Part shown: positions 1-6,028 of the stretch, piece by piece | How positions within the stretch are numbered: the first letter of the stretch is position 1 | Layout of the letters: each line of letters starts with the position of its first letter | Source: an uncultured Sphingobacteriaceae bacterium | Lineage (GTDB): Bacteria > Bacteroidota > Bacteroidia > Sphingobacteriales > Sphingobacteriaceae | Length of the DNA: 35,270 nucleotides | Direction: 5' to 3' | Assembly: GCA_946480915.1 (NCBI GenBank) | Contig: CAMLLO010000046.1 | Location: 1-35,270, forward strand | Notes under the pieces: generated by a model | What the model was told of the DNA's origin: nothing | Databases searched by the model: none | Seen by the model: the letters and a program-made list of their open reading frames with translations, nothing else | Program-made: the position numbers and the translations under genes

Positions 1-126
1 AGTGACGACACTCTCCTGATAAACAACGGAGTCTTCCCGATGTGTGACGGAGCTTTTCTGATGAGTGACGACACTCTCCTGATAAACAACGGAGTCTTCC
101 CGATGTGTGACGGAGCTTATCTGATG
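1..126. repeat. 63-bp tandem repeat built from three 21-bp subunits
   Basis: Two nearly identical 63-bp units (1-63 and 64-126; one T/A difference near the end) are followed by a decaying partial copy up to about 162. Each unit consists of three diverged 21-bp subunits ending CTGATA, CCGATG and CTGATG and sharing an inner ACGxAxxxT pattern. Because 21 and 63 are multiples of three, several reading frames stay open. On the plus strand one frame is open from the window edge to TGA at 160-162 and reads as heptads such as SDDTLLI / NNGVFPM / CDGAFLM. No start codon context is visible. It could be the end of a repetitive protein or, more likely, a non-coding minisatellite. The array continues off the left edge. 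Confidence 0.85.
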
Positions 127-182
127 AATGACCAATCAAAATCTTTCAAGACAGATGAGTGATGCGTTATCGCTGAACTTGC

Positions 183-208
183 ATAAAAAAAGCTCCCTAA
201 GGGAGCTT
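183..208 (-). terminator. Rho-independent terminator of the 213-938 gene
   Basis: Read on the minus strand, a perfect 8-bp stem AAGCTCCC / GGGAGCTT (190-197 and 201-208) with a 3-nt loop is followed directly by a run of T (complement of the A-run 185-190). It starts five bases past the stop codon of the minus-strand gene. Confidence 0.85.
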
Positions 209-212
209 GTAT

Positions 213-938
213 TTAAGGTGCGAGGCTTCTGAACTGAAGACTTAAGATGGAATTATAGTTCGAGCTGTCTGGTGTAAAGGCAGCCTTCACATAGGTTTTT
301 ACTCCGGTGCCAATGTCTACCAGTCCGCTATCGGGAGTGTATAAATGGGCATTGCGGTTAGTTCTGGCAGCATCTACATTGGCTTGTGCCTGGGTAACGG
401 CCTGACTTTTTAATTTCAAATCTGCAAGGCGGGCTTGTAGACCAACTATGCTTAGTTCTTCTTCGTTTGGCTGGTAGGCGGGATTGGCTGCCAGTACTTC
501 TACAAACAAAAGGAAGTTTGCAATCTGCATATCGTAGGATTGCTGCGAGGTTGAGATTGTTTTTACAGGCTCCTCGCCCTCTTTGGCGAGAGGTTTAGGC
601 GCTTTAAATCCTCTTATCTTATCGGCAAGAGCAATTGCACTTTCTACTTCGACTGGATTACCTACCGATGCTTTAAACATGTTTACCACGCGGGTTACTA
701 GTTTATTTAAGGGTTCAAATGCCGCTTCCCGGGCCTCTACAGATTGCTGATAGAGCGGCAAGGCTGTTGCGAGAGCTTGCAGGCTGTTTTCCGCATCGGC
801 GTGTTTGGTTTTTAAACTGGCAAGCTGCAAACCTGCTTTGGATGGATTGTAGGCTGCGCCTAAGCTTTGGACTCTTGTGATAAGGTCTTCAAAATTCGCC
901 ACGTTTCTGGCGTGTCCGGTCTCGGATTTTGATGGCAT
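213..938 (-). CDS. Conserved Bacteroidetes protein of unknown function
   Basis: A 241-residue soluble protein beginning MPSKSETGHARNVANFEDLI. I recognise this as a recurrent Bacteroidetes hypothetical-protein type (lysine-rich start, then the NVANFEDLI and YNPSKAGLQL blocks) but know no function. It is helix-rich, with long stretches of Ala/Leu/Gln/Lys (for example DLKLKSQAVTQAQANVDAAR near the C-terminus) that suggest coiled coil; there is no signal peptide, membrane segment or catalytic motif. An upstream ATG at 983 in the same frame would add 15 residues, but a promoter-like TACTTTG lies at 981-987 on this strand, so the 938 start is preferred. The gene is monocistronic: own promoter candidate and a clear terminator right after the stop. 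Confidence 0.75.
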   Translation of the reverse strand: MPSKSETGHARNVANFEDLITRVQSLGAAYNPSKAGLQLASLKTKHADAENSLQALATALPLYQQSVEAREAAFEPLNKLVTRVVNMFKASVGNPVEVESAIALADKIRGFKAPKPLAKEGEEPVKTISTSQQSYDMQIANFLLFVEVLAANPAYQPNEEELSIVGLQARLADLKLKSQAVTQAQANVDAARTNRNAHLYTPDSGLVDIGTGVKTYVKAAFTPDSSNYNSILSLQFRSLAP

Positions 939-1325
939 GATGTTAAAATTTAAGATGTTAGAGTAAATGTTAATTACACCCAAAGTAGAAATAATTTTTT
1001 ATGGAGAAAATAATGAGATGTTAAAAGATGTTAATTGGAAAATATTTCTTTAAAGGGGGAGATTGTTTCTATTTTCGATATTGGGATATTCAAGAATTAT
1101 TAGGGAATAGTTTGCCAACAATACTGAGATTTACAATTATGCTAGCAAAGAGAAAAAAATATTCTTGATGGATTAAATATTTAAAATAAGAGGTATGTTA
1201 GCTGACATATTGAAATATATACGCTATGGATCGTGTATATCCAGTAGTTAGGCACAATAATAAAAAATGCAGCTCTTCACCTTATGAAACCTCATGTGCT
1301 TTGGCTCGTATAAAGCCAATCTAAC
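939..1325. other. AT-rich intergenic region
   Basis: No gene is supported here. It holds the promoter candidate of the leftward gene. Just before the rightward PAS gene there is a small hairpin with perfect 6-bp arms TTGGCT (1301-1306) and AGCCAA (1314-1319), ending 6 bases before the ATG. About 90 bases further up is an imperfect inverted repeat ATATACGC / GTGTATAT. Both are short enough to be chance. Confidence 0.5.
981..1008 (-). promoter_or_regulatory. Candidate Bacteroidetes-type promoter for the 213-938 gene
   Basis: On the minus strand a TTTTC (about 1003-1007) precedes TACTTTGG (-7-like, 7 of 8 to TAnnTTTG if one base of slack is allowed) by about 18 bp. Position puts transcription start near 970-975, between the two possible ATGs. 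Confidence 0.4.
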
Positions 1326-2570
1326 ATGAAAGGTCAACCTCAAAAAATTGTTTTTTTCTATGTAGCAATAACTACAACCTGGATATTAGCAAGTGACTAT
1401 TTAGTTGAAATGCTTGCATTCATTTGCGGTAGTAACTCCTACGCCTTGCAAACAGGTAAAGGCTTTTTTTTTGTAACTGTTACTGCCTGTTTACTTTACT
1501 TTGGCATAAAGAAACAGCAGAAAGTTCTTTTAAACTATGGAGAGCAGTACAAAAGTCTGTTCCATTCGAATCCTAATCCTCTTTGGATTTATGATCGCAA
1601 TTCCTTAAAATTTCTGGAAGTGAATGATTCGGCTATCCGCATATATGGATATTCGCGTGAAGAGTTTAAAAACATGACTATTCTGGATATTCGACCGGAT
1701 GAAGATCGTCAAAAAGTTCAAAAGTCAGTCAACGAGCTACCTGATGGATACCATGTTTCAGGTAACTGGACACATCTGAAAAAAAATGGTAAGATATTAA
1801 CTGTTGCTGTTACATCACACAAAATAAGATTTAACGAAAGCGACTGTGTTATGACAATGGCTCAGGATATAACTTTAAGAGTTCGACAGGAAGAGAAGCT
1901 TAAACAATCCTATAAATTAGAGAAAGAGCTTAAGGAGGAGCTGGAAATTAATATGGAGCTTATTAAGCAATCTTTGGAATCAAAACGAAGATTAGCAGAA
2001 GTGATTGACCGCGTCAGTAATATGGTAGTTGTCTCTGATCCTGGTGGAATAATTATGTGGGTAAATCAAGCTTTTGAAGACTTTACAGGTTACACTTTGA
2101 AGGAGGTCATAGGAAGATCATATGATTTCCTTCATGGACCTAAAACTGAGGTTGATGTATTACCTGAAATACAAGAATCAATACGTGTAAGCGGCTGTGC
2201 CACAGCTGAATTTTTGCATTATACAAAAGAAGGAGCGGAGTATTGGGTAGAGATAAGTATATCTGCTATTTACAATGAAAATAAAGAACTGGAAAGATAT
2301 ATTGCGATACACAATATTATTACAGAAAGAAAGATACGTGAAGAAAAAATAAAGGATCAGAATGAAATTTTAAGAAAGCATTCGTGGACGAATTCTCACA
2401 CTATCCGAAAGCCTGTAGCCTCAATTATCAGCTTAGTATCATTGACTAAAGAAATAGGTAATATCGAAGAGTTGAGGGAAATCTATTCTCTGATTGAAGT
2501 GTGTGCAAAGGAGTTGGACGACGTAACAAAAGGAATTGGACAAGAAATCAATGCCTGTGAGACGGAATAG
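1326..2570 (+). CDS. Membrane-anchored double-PAS signalling protein with H-box, no ATPase domain
   Basis: 414 residues. Two hydrophobic segments near the N-terminus (about 7-32 and 44-62) form a membrane hairpin. The first PAS domain covers about 72-190 (QYKSLFHSNPNPLWIYDRN, VNDSAIRIYGYSREEF, ending AQDITLR). A Glu/Lys/Leu-rich linker (190-222) looks like coiled coil. The second PAS domain (about 223-340) contains VNQAFEDFTGYTLKEVIGRS and FLHGP but lacks the LOV flavin cysteine motif. The C-terminus has an H-box-like helix, HSWTNSHTIRKPVASI, at about 352-370, and stops about 45 residues later. Orthodox histidine kinases continue with a HATPase_c domain; none is encoded downstream in any frame I can read. 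It is probably a sensor that accepts phosphate from, or dimerises with, another kinase; this is inference. No partner response regulator lies adjacent. Confidence 0.8.
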   Translation: MKGQPQKIVFFYVAITTTWILASDYLVEMLAFICGSNSYALQTGKGFFFVTVTACLLYFGIKKQQKVLLNYGEQYKSLFHSNPNPLWIYDRNSLKFLEVNDSAIRIYGYSREEFKNMTILDIRPDEDRQKVQKSVNELPDGYHVSGNWTHLKKNGKILTVAVTSHKIRFNESDCVMTMAQDITLRVRQEEKLKQSYKLEKELKEELEINMELIKQSLESKRRLAEVIDRVSNMVVVSDPGGIIMWVNQAFEDFTGYTLKEVIGRSYDFLHGPKTEVDVLPEIQESIRVSGCATAEFLHYTKEGAEYWVEISISAIYNENKELERYIAIHNIITERKIREEKIKDQNEILRKHSWTNSHTIRKPVASIISLVSLTKEIGNIEELREIYSLIEVCAKELDDVTKGIGQEINACETE

Positions 2571-2943
2571 GGTTGAGTACTAAAAAGTCATTAAGTGGTC
2601 TTAATTAAAAAAAATGTGTTACCCATACAACACACCGACCACAGGTGAAATGTTTACTTGTGGCGGCGACCGTTCTGGTTTAAGAGTTCAGCGTAGCGCT
2701 CTTAAATCAGCTATATAAAACCAAGACTCTGTCCGGGAAACAACAATAATGTATACTTTAGAGAAAACTGTCGCTCTGGTTCGTGTTTCCACATTCTAAG
2801 GTTAATTGTAAAAGAAAATGTGCCAAAAAGAAAAGTTAAAAATAACAACAATAACCTTACTATATTTTCTCAGCAAAGCTAAAGGACAAACCAATGCGTG
2901 GTTAGTCCACATTTTAAAATAATGAAATATAAATTTTATCATT
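2571..2943. other. Intergenic region with several stem-loops and a tiny ORF
   Basis: No convincing gene. Visible structures are: (a) CCACAGGT / ACTTGTGG (about 2638-2663), 8-bp arms with one G-U; (b) a 12-bp stem CTGGTTTAAGAG (2675-2686) with CTCTTAAATCAG (2699-2710), one G-U, no following T-run; (c) GGAAACA / TGTTTCC arms about 60 bp apart. A 34-codon ORF (2818-2922) starts MCQKEKLKITTITLLYFLSK and resembles an N-terminal signal peptide that ends after a few residues. It may be a decayed gene start. Stem (b) is the strongest structural signal. Confidence 0.4.
2818..2922 (+). pseudogene. Possible orphan signal-peptide remnant (34 codons)
   Basis: The ORF reads MCQKEKLKITTITLLYFLSK then AKGQTNAWLVHILK and stops. 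A charged start, a hydrophobic stretch and a polar stretch containing GQTNAW resemble the first residues of an exported Bacteroidetes protein, where mature proteins often begin with Q after AxA. Nothing in the following 20 bases extends it, and DUF1593 starts at 2944 in a different frame. It could be chance. Confidence 0.2.
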
Positions 2944-4089
2944 ATGAAAACACGTATAATTCAATATTACTGGGAATTAATTTTAATTCTTCCCTCATTT
3001 TTATTGTTCAATTTAACATCATTTGCACAAAACACAGGTGTAGAGAGAAAAGCCGATAATAATATCAGATCTAAAAGCAATACCCAAATTCGTGTTATTA
3101 TTTCAAGCGACATGCCACCTCTTGATGTAATACCGGTTAAGGCTGTTAAGCCTGGCAATCCACCTGAGAAATGCTCTGATCCCGATGATGTTCAATCAAT
3201 GGTTCGATTGCTATTATATTCAAATGATTTAGAAATTGAAGCTCTCGTTGCATCATCCGGAACTTTTGCAAATATAGCCCGCAAGCAAAATATTCTAGAT
3301 ATGCTTGCGCTTTATGAAAAAGTACAACCCAATTTGGTAAAACATGATTCCAGGTATCCTACAGCTCAATATTTGCGCTCAGTAACATGGCAAGGACTTG
3401 ATGGAGGCTGGGGTACAGAACGCTTTGGCGGTAAAACAAAACCAATTGAAGACCTGATAGGAAAAGATAAAGATACAGAAGCTTCCGAAGCAATAATTAA
3501 AGCTGTGGACGAAAAAGATGATAGACCTGTATGGGTTTGTGTTTGGGGTGGTTCACGGGAAATAGCTCAAGCTATCTGGAAAGCACAAAATACCAGAACA
3601 GCAAAGGACTTTTCTCATTTTATTAGCAAATTGAGAATTTATCTGATCGCTAAACAAGATGGTACAACTGATTGGTTGTTAAAAAACTATCCTAAGTTAT
3701 TTATTATTCTTTCAGAAAATAACTATATGGGAATGTTTTGTGTTATGGATAAAAATAATCTTGCAATTGCGGACTCAGATTGGATAGAAAAGAATATACG
3801 TAATAATCACGGGCCACTTGGTGCAGCCTATCCGCGAAGTGGCTGGGATCCATCAACACCTGGTGTATGGGAAGGTGACACGCCATCATTTTTACATCTT
3901 ATTAGTGCCATAAGAGGCATTAACAATCCTGAGAGCCCCCAGCAGGGTGGATGGGGTGGAAAGTTCATTCGTCCTGATCCAAATAAAAACCATTGGTATG
4001 ATGATCCTATTGGCACACAAGCTATTTATATGTGGCGTAATGATGTCCAAAAAGAATTTGAGGAAAGAGCAAACTGGATGTTGCCATAA
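2944..4089 (+). CDS. Exported DUF1593 (nucleoside-hydrolase-like) protein, short form
   Basis: 381 residues. A signal peptide is clear: charged MKTR, hydrophobic core to about residue 26, and cleavage near SFAQ. The mature part has hallmarks of the DUF1593 domain, which shares the fold of inosine-uridine nucleoside hydrolases: RVIISSDMPP, then DPDDVQSMVRLLLYSNDL with the Asp cluster that binds calcium in nucleoside hydrolases, EIEALVASSG, WVCVWGGSREIAQAIW, and the terminal GGWGGKF ... WRNDVQKEFEERANWML. Family members that I know continue for about 100 more residues into a beta-sandwich C-terminal domain; this one stops at the end of the catalytic-like domain. Substrate unknown, perhaps a plant or polysaccharide glycoside. 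It stands alone, with an attC-like inverted repeat starting 67 bases after its stop. Confidence 0.8.
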   Translation: MKTRIIQYYWELILILPSFLLFNLTSFAQNTGVERKADNNIRSKSNTQIRVIISSDMPPLDVIPVKAVKPGNPPEKCSDPDDVQSMVRLLLYSNDLEIEALVASSGTFANIARKQNILDMLALYEKVQPNLVKHDSRYPTAQYLRSVTWQGLDGGWGTERFGGKTKPIEDLIGKDKDTEASEAIIKAVDEKDDRPVWVCVWGGSREIAQAIWKAQNTRTAKDFSHFISKLRIYLIAKQDGTTDWLLKNYPKLFIILSENNYMGMFCVMDKNNLAIADSDWIEKNIRNNHGPLGAAYPRSGWDPSTPGVWEGDTPSFLHLISAIRGINNPESPQQGGWGGKFIRPDPNKNHWYDDPIGTQAIYMWRNDVQKEFEERANWMLP

Positions 4090-4425
4090 AAATATTCCAA
4101 ATATCAAGAATTAGATCAATCTTAATATTACTTTATACGGATTCAATAAAAACCATGTGCTAATACGGCATATAAGTAATAGCGGGGGTTGTAGATTGCA
4201 AAGGGCAGTGATTCTATGTAGTTTGTCTCGATTGGCCGGAAAGTGCTTCGAAAACCCACCACGACTCATATGTCCAACGTTAGGCTCACATAATAAAAGC
4301 ATCATGCAAAGGACAACACTCTTCCTCTTATTCGGTTTTTGGGACTTATGCAGAGGCCCCGGATTGTTAAAAGTTGGATATTAAGGAGCGATACAATTCC
4401 AGCTCGCTAGGACGATTTGAACGTT
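4090..4425. other. Intergenic region dominated by an attC-like inverted repeat
   Basis: No gene is supported. Frames that stay open across this stretch are translations of the inverted repeat at 4156-4290. The remainder (4291-4425) shows nothing recognisable. Confidence 0.5.
4156..4290. repeat. Imperfect 35/38-nt inverted repeat resembling an integron attC site
   Basis: Left arm 4156-4190 and right arm 4253-4290 can fold into one long bulged stem around a 62-nt loop. Shared blocks, read along the left arm and the reverse complement of the right arm, are TGTG, CTAA, CATATxAGTxxTxGxGGG and TT. The right outer end contains GTTAGGC (4279-4285), an exact match to the attC R' core GTTRRRY. The left outer end has GCTAAT, only a partial match to RYYYAAC. 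Length (135 bp), bulged arms and position just 3' of a single gene fit a gene-cassette attC site. It could also be a dispersed non-cassette repeat family. No integrase gene is in the window. Confidence 0.5.
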
Positions 4426-5145
4426 TTATACTATTGCGTTATCCGCTGTAACAACGATCTGATGTGTCAACTTGGCCAATTTAATTTCATCAGTAATCAT
4501 TATACTCTTTCCGGAGAGTTTTATCATCTTGTCCTGAACCAAATCATTGATGATTCTAAATACCGTTTCATACGTGGCGCCGGCATATGAGGCGAGATCT
4601 TGACGGGTTAGTTCAATATCAATAAAGCCTTGCTCTGTTAAACCAAACTTTTCTTTTAAGGAAATCAATGCCTGCGCGACCCTCCCCTTTACAGACATAT
4701 GTGCGAGATTGCGCATCTTCCGCTCGGATTCCTGAAGTTCGTCTGCAAAAAACATCATTAAAGCATAGGCAAATTCATTATTCACTTTTAGAGTTGCATT
4801 GAAGAAGTCAATATCAATAAAGCAAACAATACAAGGTTCTAAAGCAGTTGCTGATACTGGATAAACTGGATTGCTTCCTAAACCTCTATGGCCAAATATC
4901 GCCCCCTTTTTTGCAAAACGAATAATAAGCTCCTTATCGTTGCCCCACTTTTTATGAACTTTCAAGTTTCCTTCATAAACGAAGTAAACACCTTTGACGG
5001 GCTCGCCTTCCCGGAAAATAACCTCTCCTTTTTTAACTTGAAAATTGACCCGATGTTCGCCCAAAGCGGGCAACCACTCCTTCAAACAAGTTTTGCACAT
5101 AAAACAACCATTCAAATCGCAAGGAATTTTACTCTTTTTCATCAA
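4426..5145 (-). CDS. Crp/Fnr-family regulator with FNR-type Fe-S cysteines
   Basis: 239 residues. The N-terminal tail carries C9, C14, C17 and C20 (CDLNGCFMCKTC), followed by a cyclic-nucleotide-binding-type beta-barrel (about 30-120), a long dimerisation helix (about 122-150) and a winged helix-turn-helix (about 150-225). C108 in ALEPCIVC aligns with E. coli FNR C122 (ALETSMVC). Three of the N-terminal cysteines plus C108 would make an oxygen- or NO-sensitive [4Fe-4S] site. The recognition helix reads YETVFR (E193, F196, R197), where FNR has VETISR; the serine that helps read the TTGAT half-site is replaced by Phe. The gene is divergent from the nitrate operon across 544 bp, so it is the likely regulator of that operon and perhaps of itself; regulation is inferred from position. 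The start could be Met1 or Met2. Confidence 0.85.
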   Translation of the reverse strand: MMKKSKIPCDLNGCFMCKTCLKEWLPALGEHRVNFQVKKGEVIFREGEPVKGVYFVYEGNLKVHKKWGNDKELIIRFAKKGAIFGHRGLGSNPVYPVSATALEPCIVCFIDIDFFNATLKVNNEFAYALMMFFADELQESERKMRNLAHMSVKGRVAQALISLKEKFGLTEQGFIDIELTRQDLASYAGATYETVFRIINDLVQDKMIKLSGKSIMITDEIKLAKLTHQIVVTADNAIV

Positions 5146-5162
5146 AATATATTTTTTTTAAT

Positions 5163-5178
5163 TGATATGGAGCTATCA
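5163..5178. promoter_or_regulatory. Inverted repeat next to the FNR-like start (TGATA-N6-TATCA)
   Basis: Perfect 5-bp arms TGATA (5163-5167) and TATCA (5174-5178) lie 18-33 bases upstream of the regulator's start codon. The half-site resembles TTGAT of Crp/Fnr operators, but the spacing is longer than the usual arrangement. Possible autoregulatory site. Confidence 0.25.
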
Positions 5179-5307
5179 TCCACATATTTTTCATCCGTTT
5201 ATATTTTATTCGCTGTGTTCAAGAGAACGCTTCGCTAAGTTTATTGAGTTTTAGGAGGAATGCTAACGATAGTTCATTTATAAATAATTTTATTGATAAC
5301 ATATCGC

Positions 5308-5322
5308 TTCTATCCGATAGAA
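5308..5322. promoter_or_regulatory. 15-bp perfect palindrome TTCTATC-C-GATAGAA
   Basis: Seven-base arms around a single central base, located inside the divergent region. A perfect odd palindrome of this length in a regulatory gap is a reasonable operator candidate for a dimeric regulator. No RNA role is likely because the loop would be too small. Confidence 0.3.
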
Positions 5323-5636
5323 AACTTAGGACTGAAGGTATGCTGAAAAAACAAATTGAACACTGACAACGATCACCGAATAAATTATCTGAAATACGGG
5401 GGGTCGACACTTGTAAAGTACCGACTTTTTTCACAATTATTTCAAAATCCGGAAGAATTTCTATCAAATCTGAAATTTTAAGAGGCATTTCACGGAAAAA
5501 TTTCAAATTTTTAACGTGTTTTAATTGTGAAATACTCAAAAATTACTCAAAGCCTGAGTTTTAAATTAATATTTTACAAAAAAATTAGCTTTTATATTAT
5601 ACAAATCATATAAATTCAGACAACAAGCAATTTTTT

Positions 5637-5667
5637 TTCGCTTTTTGCCTTAATTACGATAAGTTTA
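5637..5667 (+). promoter_or_regulatory. Candidate promoter and Fnr-like half-palindrome upstream of nrtS
   Basis: TTTTCG around 5637-5640 (-33-like) and TAAGTTTA at 5660-5667 (7 of 8 to TAnnTTTG) are 19 bp apart. Overlapping them is TTAAT-TACG-ATAAG (5650-5663), 7 of 10 to TTGAT-N4-ATCAA. Individually weak; suggested because they sit where the nitrate operon must start. Confidence 0.25.
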
Positions 5668-5674
5668 TGGTGCA

Positions 5675-5682
5675 AAAGGAGG
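5675..5682 (+). promoter_or_regulatory. Strong Shine-Dalgarno AAAGGAGG for nrtS
   Basis: A near-perfect anti-16S match 7 bases before the ATG at 5690, unusual in this phylum, where most genes in the window have none. It fixes the start of the small gene and implies strong or regulated initiation. Confidence 0.7.
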
Positions 5683-5689
5683 AATAAAA

Positions 5690-5947
5690 ATGGAAAACTA
5701 TAAAAGACTCTTAAAAATCACTTTCCAAAAGCCAACTATTAAGAAGGGATTTATTATAAGCGCAATAGTTGGAACTCTTTTAAACTTAATAAATCAGGGA
5801 CATTTATTGCTCGCGAGTCAGTTTCCCAAAGTTTCAGTATTGAAAATGGGTCTTACGTATCTGACACCGTTTGTCGTTTCGGTTTACAGCACCACCTCAA
5901 CCATCATTCAACAGCAATCATATAATAAGTATAAAACACCCAAATAA
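5690..5947 (+). CDS. nrtS: NrtS-type small nitrate/nitrite transport protein
   Basis: 85 residues with two hydrophobic helices (about 20-42 and 53-72) joined by a short loop. The blocks GFIISAIVGTLLNLINQG and LTYLTPFVVSVYST match what I know of NrtS, the small nitrate/nitrite transporter family first described in cyanobacteria, which works as an oligomer of such two-helix subunits. It is the first gene of the nitrate operon, placed directly before the porin and the ABC transporter, which supports the assignment. Uptake versus export of nitrite cannot be told from sequence. Next gene begins 81 bp downstream after a hairpin. Confidence 0.75.
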   Translation: MENYKRLLKITFQKPTIKKGFIISAIVGTLLNLINQGHLLLASQFPKVSVLKMGLTYLTPFVVSVYSTTSTIIQQQSYNKYKTPK

Positions 5948-5985
5948 AAAAGAACCCCACTGGGGAGGTCGAAGCTCCAGCGGGG
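5945..5985 (-). terminator. GC-rich hairpin between nrtS and the porin; terminator-like on the minus strand
   Basis: Stem CCCCACTGGGG (5955-5965) with CTCCAGCGGGG (5975-5985), loop 9 nt, two mismatches/wobbles. On the plus strand no T-run follows, so it is not a terminator for nrtS but could set relative expression or protect 3' ends. On the minus strand it is followed by TTCTTTTTT, a normal intrinsic terminator layout, although no minus-strand gene ends here. Confidence 0.5.
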
Positions 5986-6028
5986 ATATAGTTTCAATTG
6001 CTTTTCACAAACTAAAACTTAAAAACAA

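Larger units (their letters stand above)
5146..5689. other. Long divergent regulatory region between the FNR-like gene and nrtS
   Basis: 544 bp without a supported gene. It contains three palindromic elements described separately (5163-5178, 5308-5322 and 5650-5663) and a Shine-Dalgarno for nrtS. The part from 5540 to 5690 is very A/T-rich, as expected for promoters. Two opposing open frames, about 106 codons on the minus strand (5219-5539) and about 69 codons on the plus strand ending near 5372, overlap each other here; neither resembles a known family. Confidence 0.5.

Noticed and set aside
1..212. CRISPR array at the left edge
   Set aside because: Repeats are directly adjacent with no unique spacers; it is a tandem minisatellite.
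939..983. Upstream ATG at 983 for the leftmost minus-strand gene
   Set aside because: A -7-like TACTTTG overlaps it on the same strand, and the conserved start MPSKSETGH is at 938.
4157..4384. 75-codon plus-strand ORF after the DUF1593 gene
   Set aside because: It is a translation through the attC-like inverted repeat and has no protein-like composition.
5219..5539. Open frame of about 106 codons on the minus strand, and an opposing frame of about 69 codons ending near 5372 on plus
   Set aside because: They overlap each other in a regulatory gap, resemble no family, and the plus one has no start codon. The minus frame's first 40 residues look protein-like, but the rest does not. Not enough for a gene call.
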